Assembly (NCBI GenBank): GCA_928724745.1
Contig: CAKMXJ010000016.1
Location: 262,501 to 326,500 of the forward strand
Length of the DNA stretch: 64,000 bases
Direction: 5' to 3'
From: Anthracocystis setariae
Taxonomy: Eukaryota > Basidiomycota > Ustilaginomycetes > Ustilaginales > Ustilaginaceae
Positions 19,708 through 28,802 of the stretch are shown piece after piece. The translations under genes were made by a program, and so were the position numbers. Each line of letters begins with the position of its first letter. Position 1 is the stretch's first letter. Below the pieces are notes generated by a model, which had not been told where the DNA came from, searched no databases, and saw nothing but the letters and a program-made list of their open reading frames with translations.

Positions 19708-22145
19708 TCAGAAAAGATTCATCTCTTCGCCGAACTCATCCTGATCCTGATCCGCTTCGATGTTGTCTTGCCCGAACTCGTGGTGGTGGTGGTGCTGGAG
19801 TCGGTCGTCTTGGTCGTCGGTGAAAGTGAGCATTCGATGAACATACTCCTCTCTCTTTGCATGACCCTGCTCTTCCAACCGCTGCTGCTGCTGCTGAGGG
19901 GGGCAGCTGACTTGTTGCTGCTGCAGTAGATCCCGCGCACGTTGTCTCCTCTCCTGCTCGAGCCTCATCCACTTGCGAATCACTCTATCGCGCTCCTCAA
20001 TCGCACGTCGCCGCCTCTGCTCCACGTGCGGCACCATAGTAAAGAAAAACAGCACGATCGGTAACACGCACGCCGATGCAACCACTCGATCAACCCACCG
20101 CGGCACCGTGCGTTGTTGTTGTTGTTGCGCCACCAACCCCAACTCCTCATCCTCCACCTCCAACCCGATAAACGCCATGTGGTCGACGACCCAACCGAGC
20201 GTAAACCGCCTCTGCATACCGAACCGGGTGGGTGCCCGCGGTGGCGGAAGTGGTTCGAGCGGAGATTCGGACGCTTGTCGTTCCGCCTCTTGTTCGTGCG
20301 ACGGTGGTGAGGGGACGTTGGCTCCTGCTGGCGGCGGTGAGGCAGCTGGAGCGGCGGGGACGCGCGCCTCCATGCGACGTTGCATACGAATGCGTCGCTG
20401 CACAATCCTACACCCTTCAAACAGCACGTAGACGACGGCCATGCCTAAGAGGAAGTACCTCTTCCTCCAATCCGCACCTCGCAGCATGACACTCAGCAGA
20501 ATACCCACCTTGAGCCCCACGAAAAACATCGGCATCGCAACCGCCATCACATCCGCCACTGTTATGCTTCCCACCGCCTCCCGAGTCTGCCTCACCAACT
20601 CGGAGACCATCAAGCGCGCTTCGCCTTGCGCCGGCGCCGGTGGTTGGGCTTGGACCAACGCAGGATTGGAAACAGCATCAACAGTCGGAAGGTGGCGTGA
20701 GGACGAAGAAAGCAGGCCGCCGAGCATGATGATGTTTTCCAGCTTGTCGATCATGCTGCGCAGCGCCGAGATACGATTGACAAGGATGTGCAGCGTTTCA
20801 CTTCGATCCAGATCGAGAGCGCTGGTGGACAGGCGAAGCAGATAGGGTAGGCCGCCATGTGTGATTTGACGGTAGACGTACTGCTTCTCCCCCGATGAGT
20901 CTGCGTTGACTGTGGGCTCGCAACCGGGCATCTGGACTGATTCCCACCCAAGCAGGATCGTCTCTACGCTCGTCAAGAGGTCGCTTTGAGGCGGCGAGGG
21001 GGCGGACGTACTTGTCGAGGTGTTCCCTGCTTTCTGTGCTGCTTGTGCATCGTTGTAGACAGCCTCGTACATGAGGATGTACTCATCTTGCGCCGCTCGT
21101 AGCGCTTCGATCAGCGTCGGCCAATTCTCTGGTGCAGTCACGCGCAAGGTGTCTTCCAGCACCGCATATGCATCAGCGATTTCCTCGCTCGTATCCGCAT
21201 TGGACGTATTGATATTGTCGCTGGAGCCAAGCATGTCTTCGACGTCAGGTGTTGTCACCCTGTCGGTTGGGGTGGAGCCAGCATGTGCAAATGGCTCGGA
21301 GAAGTATGGTTCGAAGCGAGGAGCCTCGGAAGACGTGGAAGGACGCTGGTCCACACCTTGAGCGTCACTGGCGGTGGGGAGGCTGGTTGTCAACGCCGCG
21401 CGCAACAGACTCTGCTGGTATTGCTGTTGCTTGTGATAGGAGCTGCGGCGTGAAGGGGTGGGTCGATTCTGTGGGTCTGACCATGCATCAGGGCGTATGA
21501 CTAGATGAAGCGAGAGCGGCTCGCCTGGCACAAGCTGCATGTGGGGGCGGAGGTAAGCAGAAGGCATTTGTCAGTCGCCGAGAAAGACTTGTGCGGGATG
21601 AGATGCGTGAGAATTGGGGGACGGATACTTACGCCTTCAACAAGCTGACTGAAGCATTCGGAATCGGAAAGAATGCGACCGGAACGAATGCAGCGCATAC
21701 CGTCTGCGCGAGGCGCACCAGGCCAGGTGAGCTCGATGATTTGCTTGAGAGTGATCACAGTGTCGGACGGATTGACGCGGAGCAAGACGGAGTCATAATC
21801 AAGCGAAGGGCACTTGATGGAGACTATGATCTTGTCATGGCTCGAGTTGGAGATGGAGCTCGGAGTGCGGGACATGGAGGGCCAGTCGACGGAGCCAGAC
21901 TGTCTGGGCTGTTGATTTTGCTGCGACTCGTCTCTAGGAAGCGGAGCATTTTGATGATGCGAGCGAACGAATGGATCAGACGATGCCGCAGTTGAGGCCG
22001 AGGGAGATGCTGGCCCCTGAGTGTGCGAGCTCGGCTGAGAAGAAGACATGCTGGCGGAAGCTGGAGAAGAGCCCAAGCCTTGATGCCTCTGTCTCAGATT
22101 CGAGCTGTGGTAGGAATGCAGAGAGGAATCGGAAGATGGGTCCAT
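19708..22145 (-). CDS. HERP-like ubiquitin-like domain membrane protein
   Basis: Two exons, 21633-22145 and 19708-21534, joined in phase 0 over a 98-nt intron, give 779 residues. A ubiquitin-like domain lies at about residues 105-185: IIVSIKCPSLDYDSVLLRV, TWPGAPRADGMRCIRSGRIL, and after the junction LVPGEPLSLHLVIRP. That arrangement resembles HERPUD1, an ER membrane protein of ER-associated degradation. Hydrophobic segments (ADVMAVAMPMFFVGLKVGIL, RYFLLGMAVVYVLFEG, ACVLPIVLFFFTMVP) lie in the C-terminal half. Gln-rich and acidic His-containing stretches form the tail. An ERAD or DSC-ligase role is inferred; the length is about twice that of human HERP. It diverges from VPS28. Confidence 0.75.
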
Positions 22146-22794
22146 TGTAGAAGCGAAGATGGGAGACTGATGTTTCGATATCGCCGTCGCAGCGATTGGA
22201 TCAGTTTAAAGAGCCATCGAAGAGTCGATTCTGGTTTGCGCCAACTGTATAATAGCTCAGGCAGTTGGACTGTTATCCTATGCGCTGTGGTGTGGAAGAG
22301 TCTCTCGGAGAAAGAGTTGCAGTGCGAGTGTCTGAGAAGCGGTGAGTGGTCGGCAGAGCTAGTTCAAGAATGGCGAGAGGGCGTGACGAGAGTATGGGTG
22401 AATTCACAAAGAGGTGGCAGGCTTCGGGAACTCCCGAAAGCGTGGGCTTTTCTGACGTGGAGGCAGCGTCCGCCTTTCCAAATCGCGGAGCAATTTCGAG
22501 CGGGCGGGTGCCCCTGGAGTGTAGAAAGCTGCATGCAAGCGATTGGACCAACCCTTGCTTTCCTGCGTCGTGACTTCTGCGATGCATTTTGCACTTTGTG
22601 CCGGTGAGATCCCCGATTCGATTGCAATCTCTCCACACGCACAGACGCCGTTGGCAGGTGGAACTTGTAGCATCTTGCATTCACGACTATCAACACCATC
22701 GGCTCCCGTCAACTAGCATTTCTGAGCATTCTTCGCTTTCAGGACTGCTCGAATAGCCCACAGCACCTGCACTGCGGGTGGCATCCCAGACAGG

Positions 22795-23481
22795 ATGGCG
22801 AGCTCATCCTACGGCGAGCTCAACCCGTATGAGGAGGCACGGCTATACTCCAACAACCATGATCGCGAACGATACGAGAACATGGCCACGCTGTTCTCCC
22901 TCATCGTAGCCCTCGACTACCTCGAACGCGCATACGTGCGCGAATCCATCTCCGAAAAGGAGTACGCCCCAGCCTGCACGCGACTTCTGGCCCAATACAA
23001 GACCATGCTCAAGCTCATCGTGGACCAAGAAAGTACGTCATCCAAGCCCATCAATGGTCTCGAAGACTTTATGCGCACGTACAACATGAACTACCTCGCC
23101 GCAGTACATCGTCTCAATGTCGGCGTTCCAGCTACGGTGGAGCATGCATCGTCGTCCTCCTCGCAAACGCCGTCAGAGAGGTCCAAGTGGGTGGCCGAGA
23201 CAACACAAAACTTTATCACATTCATGGACGCACTCAAGCTCAAACTCAGGGCCAAGGATCAACTTCATCCCATGTTGAGCGAGTTGATGAGAGGCTACAG
23301 CAGGAGCGACGACGCCGGAAAGGACCAAGATGCGAACGAGACAAGAGCCAAGTTGTTGAAGTGGCTGATCACTTTGAATCAGATGAAGGCAAGCGACGAG
23401 ATCGACGAGGATCAGGCGAGGCAAATGCTATTCGATGTCGAAGGCGCGTACAACAGCTTCTTCCGTACTTTGCAGGGTTGA
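22795..23481 (+). CDS. VPS28: ESCRT-I subunit VPS28
   Basis: Single exon, 228 residues, close to the usual 210-240. The N-terminal part (LYSNNHDRERYENMATLFSL, LDYLERAYVRESISEKEY, CTRLLAQYKTML) is the coiled region that packs with Vps23 and Vps37. The C-terminal four-helix domain (KWVAETTQNFITFMDALKL onward, DEIDEDQARQMLFDVEGAYNSF) recruits ESCRT-II. The protein acts at endosomes in sorting ubiquitinated cargo into multivesicular bodies. The start codon directly precedes the conserved N-terminus. It converges with HUS1, with about 150 bp between the stops. Confidence 0.95.
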   Translation: MASSSYGELNPYEEARLYSNNHDRERYENMATLFSLIVALDYLERAYVRESISEKEYAPACTRLLAQYKTMLKLIVDQESTSSKPINGLEDFMRTYNMNYLAAVHRLNVGVPATVEHASSSSSQTPSERSKWVAETTQNFITFMDALKLKLRAKDQLHPMLSELMRGYSRSDDAGKDQDANETRAKLLKWLITLNQMKASDEIDEDQARQMLFDVEGAYNSFFRTLQG

Positions 23482-23632
23482 CAAGATCGCCATCCTTTCC
23501 AGCAAGCGCGCGGTAGGCATTGACGACAATGAGTGGCTAGAATGGTATATGGTTTAAACATGATATGCAAGTGGTGATACAGATGATAAGGAGACGGGAC
23601 GCAGGAACGATTGTGTGCACCTCTGCACAGCG

Positions 23633-24572
23633 TCAATCTTCGCGGACCACACCAGGGAGGAAGAACTGTTGGTCACGAGTGGAAGCGATCAACAGTCAAT
23701 ATCCGCAAGCATTTCATAAGTCACAGCAGCCAAAGCTTTGTACTTACAGTCATAACACCGCTGCTCTTGTCGACATCGCCGATGTAGACGTAGAAGATGG
23801 CGCAGTGGTTTGCGCAAATGCACGCAATCGTCGTGGTTGCCACAATGTAACTCGATAAAAACTTGAGCAAGGATTTCATCTCGAGATTGACACTCTTGTG
23901 TTCGGATGGATCGCTGTGCTGGTTTTGTGCTGTGCTGGGTTGAGAAGCGTCGATGGTAGGATGGGCCAGGTTGGACCAGGTTGTATCGAGGCTCACTTCG
24001 TCTTCGGCGACCGAGAGTCGTAGCTCGCCCTGGCGATTAGCTGCAAGCGTCACGACATCCGATAGCGACCTCATGTGTTCGGCTACGGTGCGCAGATGCA
24101 GTAATTTGGGCAAGATGATGTGCACGTCAGGTTCAGGACACAGTGGTTCGACGATTCGACTCATCTCTGCTGGCTTGAGCACCTTGATGAGCACATCCTG
24201 AACCACCTCGAGCTTGGCTCCAGTATGGCTCTGCGCTGAAATCGAGAAGCTGAGCAGCGGATCTTTGTTGCGCTTGGCCAATCGCAGAATGACACTGTAG
24301 GCGTTGTGAGCCGAGCGAAGCGCCTTGAGCAACGTATCCGGCGAAACTTCGAGGTTGATGTGGTTCTGAAAGTTGGACTCGATACGGTAGTCTTGGAAGA
24401 TGGAGTCGACCTGCATCTGCGACCAGATCTGGGTACCATCGGTGTCGCCTAAGCAGATGATGTGGATCTTGTCAGGTGTGAGCTTGAGGATGCACTTGTT
24501 GGCCACCTTGCCGATCGACTGGATCACTCGAGTCAAGATCGAGACATCGGCCACTTGAGTTCGGAACCTCAT
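23633..24572 (-). CDS. HUS1: Checkpoint clamp subunit HUS1
   Basis: Exons 23748-24572 and 23633-23665 on the minus strand encode 285 residues. Exon 1 starts MRFRTQVADVSILTRVIQSI and carries LTPDKIHIICLG and NHINLEVSPDTLLKALRSA, the PCNA-like fold of Hus1. Reading through the donor would end in VSTKLWLL. Splicing GTAAGT to CAACAG instead gives GVMTFFLPGVVRED, matching the conserved Hus1 C-terminus after YIGDVDKSS. HUS1 forms the Rad9-Rad1-Hus1 ring loaded at damaged DNA to activate the ATR-type kinase. The 33-nt coding exon is easy to miss in automated annotation. Confidence 0.93.
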
Positions 24573-25241
24573 TCTTGCTTCGATGTGAAGCAGCCCTGAA
24601 CGGTGCAAGTCTTGACATGCAGACACTTCCGGCTATCACCGAATTGGCATACCCATCAGTTCTGCGGGTCGTCGCTATGATGAGATGGGTTAAACAGATG
24701 AGCAGCTGTTGGAAAGTGTTGGACTCAGCCGAACTTGGAAAGTTGCAGGTTGGCTGGTCGTTGTGGAGAGAGCCATTTTTAATATTTCCATAGTGTGTTA
24801 TATTTTTTGGCGAACACAATCCACGAATTTGTGCTGCTGTGGAGGTTGGGTTGTGCGTCGATCACATCGCACAGAGCCACGCTGTGTTGCAAAGGCGCTC
24901 GCTCGGCCCATCCGTCACTGAGTCAGTTCCGTTGGTCAGTCAATTTAATCAGTGAGTCGCGTCGTCAGCGACCAAACCGAAGCTGCTGCCGTTCGAGGCT
25001 GAGTTCCAGAAGCACACTTTTACCTCAACACCTCCTTCTCTGCTCATCCCTTTCACCTTTCACCGTTCATCTTTTCATCCGTCATCGCTTTTGGCTCGGC
25101 TCAAGTTCACGCTAGACTCCATTGAACGGCCATAACAAACCTCTTGGCGCCTCTCTTCTCCGCTTTGCCTCTTGGCAAGTCGATCGTCTCGTTTGGGTTA
25201 GAGCATTGGAACCCTTCTCATCGCCCACCACTCACACAGCC
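24573..25241. promoter_or_regulatory. Divergent promoter region, HUS1 / RPN2
   Basis: A 669-bp gap separates divergent starts. The plus side carries a C/T-rich leader from about 25010 and an AT-rich patch at 24775-24812. I looked for but did not find a convincing RPN4/PACE-type element. Confidence 0.4.
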
Positions 25242-28200
25242 ATGGTCGCGCCAGTCGCATCTGCTGCGGGCATCGTTGCTCTGCTCGACGAACAAGAGCC
25301 CGAGCTCCAGTCCTACGCCCTCAAGCGTCTCGATTCGTTGGTGCATCAGTTCTGGGCCGAAATCGCAGATGCCATCTCCAAGATCGAGATCCTGTACGAA
25401 GATGAGCGTTTCCCTGACCGTCAGCTCGCCGCACTCGTCGCTTCCAAGATCTACTTCCACCTCGGCGAGCACGATGAGGCGCTCATGTTTGCTCTCGGTG
25501 CTGGTCCTCTGTTTGATGTAGAGGCCAAGGACGAATACGTCGACACTGTCGTCTCCAAAGCCATCGACAGGTACATTCAGGCCAACGCCCCAGTCAGTGC
25601 TTCCGCACTCTCGACAGAAGCCGATGCTGCCGCGCCAACCAAGAACAAAGACTTCGATCCGAGACTCAAAACCATCGTCGACCAAATGTTTGCTCGCTGC
25701 ATCGCTGACAAGGAGTTCAAGCAGGCTCTCGGAATTGCCCTCGAGACTCAACGTCTTGACGTCATCGAGCAAGTCTACTCGGTCACTCACGATGCAGACC
25801 TTCTCACCTACGTTCTCGAGAGCACCATCGGTGTCGTCCCTTCCATCGAGGTCCGCAACCACATCCTTCACCTTCTCGTCAATCTCTTCCAGAGGCTGCC
25901 CAACCCGGACCACTTTAGCATCGGACAATGCTATGTCTACCTCAACGCACCCGATCTTGCTTCCGAACTCCTCTTCCATCTCATCCAGCAAGCACAGCAG
26001 CCATCTAGCTCGTCGCTAGCCAACACGCCTCGCGACCCGCTTCTCGTCACATACCAGCTCGCCTTTGACTTGGCAGAAAGCGCAACACAAGAGTTTCTCG
26101 AAAATGTCGGCAAAGACCTCTCTTCCAAGTCTTCGACCGTTGCGTCCGATGTCAAGGCCGAGGTTTCCGAGGTGGATGCCGACATGGATGGCACCTCTGG
26201 TTCCGAAACCAACGCGGTTCAGTCTTGCATCGACCGCGTCCGCTCCATTCTTCAGGGAGAGGAGAGCATCCAGCTCTACCTCGAGTTCCTCAAACGCTCC
26301 AACAAGGCTGATCTCCCCATCCTCAAGGCCACCAAGGAAGCGCTCGACGCTCGCAGCTCCATCTACCACTCGGCCCTCAGCTTTGCCAACGCTTTCATGA
26401 ATGCCGGTACCACCTCGGATAAGTTCCTGCGTGAGAATCTCGAGTGGCTTGCCAAGGCTTCCAACTGGTCCAAGTTTACAGCCACTGCCGCGCTCGGTAT
26501 CCTCAACAAGGGCAACCTGAAGGAAGGTATCAGCATTCTCCGCCCTTACCTTCCTCAGGATGGTGTCAGTAGCAGCGTCTACTCGGAGGGTGGAAGTCTG
26601 TTCGCCCTGGGTTTGATCCACGCCAACCATGGTGCCGAGGTCATGGAGCTGCTCACCAACACCCTCAAGAGCAACCCCGCCGAGATCGTTCAGCATGGTG
26701 CCGCGCTCGGATTGGGTGCCGCCGGAATGGCCACAGGCAACGAAGAGGTGTACGAGGAACTCAAAAACGTTCTCTACACTGATTCCGCCGTCGCGGGTGA
26801 GGCTTGTGGTTATGCCATGGGTCTTGTCATGCTCGGCACTGGTTCCGAAAAGGCGGTCGAGGAGATGCTCCAGTATGCTCACGAGACTCAGCACGAGAAG
26901 ATCATTCGTGGTCTTGCCATCGGCATTTCACTTCTCTTCTATGGAAAGGAGGAGCAGGCTGAAGCGATGATCGACACTTTGCTGGCCGACAAGGATGCCA
27001 TCCTCAGGTACGGTGGTGTCTACACCATTGCGCTCGCTTATGCTGGTACCGCCAACAACAAGGCGATCAGGCGTCTGCTCCACATTGCCGTCTCGGATGT
27101 CAGCGACGATGTGCGACGCGCTGCCGTCACCTCGCTTGGTTTCCTCCTCTTCCGCAATCCTACCCAGGTTCCCCGAATCGTTCAGCTCCTTTCGGAGTCC
27201 TACAACCCGCACGTTCGATACGGCTCGACGCTCGCTCTCGGTATCGCCTGTGCCGGTACTGGTCTCGACGAGGCGGTCGATCTGCTCGAACCCATGACCA
27301 AGGATCCCGTCGATTTTGTGCGTCAAGGCGCCTGCATTGCCCTCGCCATGATCTTCATCCAGCAGAACGAAGCGCTCAACCCGCGCGTCACCAACGCTCG
27401 CAAGACGTTCGACAAGATCGTTTCGGACAAGCACGAGGATGCGATGGCCAAGTTCGGTGCCGCGCTCGCACAGGGTTTGGTCGATGCAGGGGGCAGGAAC
27501 GTCACGATCAGTCTGCAAAGTCGGGGCGGTAATGCCAACATGCCTGCGATTGTGGGCATGGCGCTGTTCACTCAGTTCTGGTACTGGTTCCCGCTTGCCC
27601 ACTTTTCGGCGCTTGCGTTTACCCCGACGGCGCTGATCGGGTTGAACAGAGAGCTGAGGATCCCCGAGTTCGAGTTTGTCAGTGAGGCCAAGCCGAGTTT
27701 GTTCGCGTATCCGACAAGCTGGAAGCCACCAAGCGAGAAGAAGGTGGAGAGGGTGGAGACGGCAGTGTTGAGCACGACGGCGAAGGCACAGGCGAGGCAG
27801 AGGACCAAGGAGCGCAAGCGTGCTGCCGAGGAAGGAGGTGCGGATGCGATGGACTTGGACGATTCGAATGGCGCAGCGGCCAAGAAGGAGGATGGCGATG
27901 TGACTATGGAGGAGGATGGCGCCAAGGCCAAGGGCGGTAAGAAGAAGGAGAAGAAGCAGGAGCCCAAGTCGGAAGTGCTGCCAAACTACTCGAGGGTTAC
28001 GCCGGCGCAGGTCAAGTACGTCTCCTTCCCAGAGGGGAGCAGGTTTGTACCCATCCGGCCGGTGCAGGGTCTTGGTAGCAGGGTGAGGCAGGATGTGTAC
28101 GACACCTCCTCGGTGGCTGGCAAGCTGTTGGGCAATTCGAGTCCGGCTCCGGGAGCAAGCGGAACGGTCACGCCATCTCACAACGTCGCTGCGGGTACAG

Positions 28201-28637
28201 GTGGCAAGTCGCTTCATCAGCAGGCGCTTGCCAATGCCTCGGCTGGTGCTGAGAACGGCGTCGCTGCTTCTGCCGGACCAACTGCAGAGCAGGCACGTAG
28301 CATCTTCACTTCAGCCATTGGAGGCACTGGTGGAATCCTGTTGATGATCGACACGAAACCCAACGACGAGTTCCGTGCACTCAAGATCAGCGATTCCGGT
28401 GATGATGATGGAGCCACGGCCCACAGAGCCGACGAGGCAGACGCTTCGAATGACGACGACGAAATCAGCCCCGAAGACGCCGCTGCTATCGCCGCCGCCA
28501 TGGCCGACGCTGACGACGATGACGGACCGCAAGATAAGGACCTCAACTCCGTCGCGGGTCACCAAAACGCTTCTCGCAGAGACGGCGACGGTGACGGTGC
28601 CGCTCCAGGCTCCGGAGGCTTGCCCGAGGCGCGCTAG
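25242..28637 (+). CDS. RPN2: 26S proteasome regulatory subunit RPN2 (PSMD1)
   Basis: Single exon, 1131 residues against about 950 in yeast and human. The N-terminus (AAGIVALLDEQEPELQSYALKRLD) and the toroid of proteasome/cyclosome repeats at about residues 405-700 (TAALGILNKGNLKEG, GGSLFALGLIHANHG, QHGAALGLGAAGMATG, LRYGGVYTIALAYAGT, VRYGSTLALGIACAG) identify it. RPN2 is the scaffold of the 19S base that binds Rpn1, Rpn10 and Rpn13. Extra material includes an acidic insert near 300-325, a Lys/Glu-rich insert near 855-910 and an acidic tail after the NDEFRALKI segment. ATG 25242 is the first Met in frame. It converges with the threonine aldolase fusion gene. Confidence 0.95.
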   Translation: MVAPVASAAGIVALLDEQEPELQSYALKRLDSLVHQFWAEIADAISKIEILYEDERFPDRQLAALVASKIYFHLGEHDEALMFALGAGPLFDVEAKDEYVDTVVSKAIDRYIQANAPVSASALSTEADAAAPTKNKDFDPRLKTIVDQMFARCIADKEFKQALGIALETQRLDVIEQVYSVTHDADLLTYVLESTIGVVPSIEVRNHILHLLVNLFQRLPNPDHFSIGQCYVYLNAPDLASELLFHLIQQAQQPSSSSLANTPRDPLLVTYQLAFDLAESATQEFLENVGKDLSSKSSTVASDVKAEVSEVDADMDGTSGSETNAVQSCIDRVRSILQGEESIQLYLEFLKRSNKADLPILKATKEALDARSSIYHSALSFANAFMNAGTTSDKFLRENLEWLAKASNWSKFTATAALGILNKGNLKEGISILRPYLPQDGVSSSVYSEGGSLFALGLIHANHGAEVMELLTNTLKSNPAEIVQHGAALGLGAAGMATGNEEVYEELKNVLYTDSAVAGEACGYAMGLVMLGTGSEKAVEEMLQYAHETQHEKIIRGLAIGISLLFYGKEEQAEAMIDTLLADKDAILRYGGVYTIALAYAGTANNKAIRRLLHIAVSDVSDDVRRAAVTSLGFLLFRNPTQVPRIVQLLSESYNPHVRYGSTLALGIACAGTGLDEAVDLLEPMTKDPVDFVRQGACIALAMIFIQQNEALNPRVTNARKTFDKIVSDKHEDAMAKFGAALAQGLVDAGGRNVTISLQSRGGNANMPAIVGMALFTQFWYWFPLAHFSALAFTPTALIGLNRELRIPEFEFVSEAKPSLFAYPTSWKPPSEKKVERVETAVLSTTAKAQARQRTKERKRAAEEGGADAMDLDDSNGAAAKKEDGDVTMEEDGAKAKGGKKKEKKQEPKSEVLPNYSRVTPAQVKYVSFPEGSRFVPIRPVQGLGSRVRQDVYDTSSVAGKLLGNSSPAPGASGTVTPSHNVAAGTGGKSLHQQALANASAGAENGVAASAGPTAEQARSIFTSAIGGTGGILLMIDTKPNDEFRALKISDSGDDDGATAHRADEADASNDDDEISPEDAAAIAAAMADADDDDGPQDKDLNSVAGHQNASRRDGDGDGAAPGSGGLPEAR

Positions 28638-28802
28638 CTAATCTCTGAATGCATGTAGTGAAAATGAAATTGATCCCATGATTCGTATCTCAAGAAAAAA
28701 GAAACTCATCAAGCTGTGCAAGTCTTGACCAAACAGAATCTGTGATTAACCCAAATGTCCTAAACAAAGCTGATCATCGATCGAAGATGAGGATTGAACC
28801 GC

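Noticed and set aside
26928..28217. 429-codon minus-strand frame
   Set aside because: Antisense shadow of RPN2, no domain.
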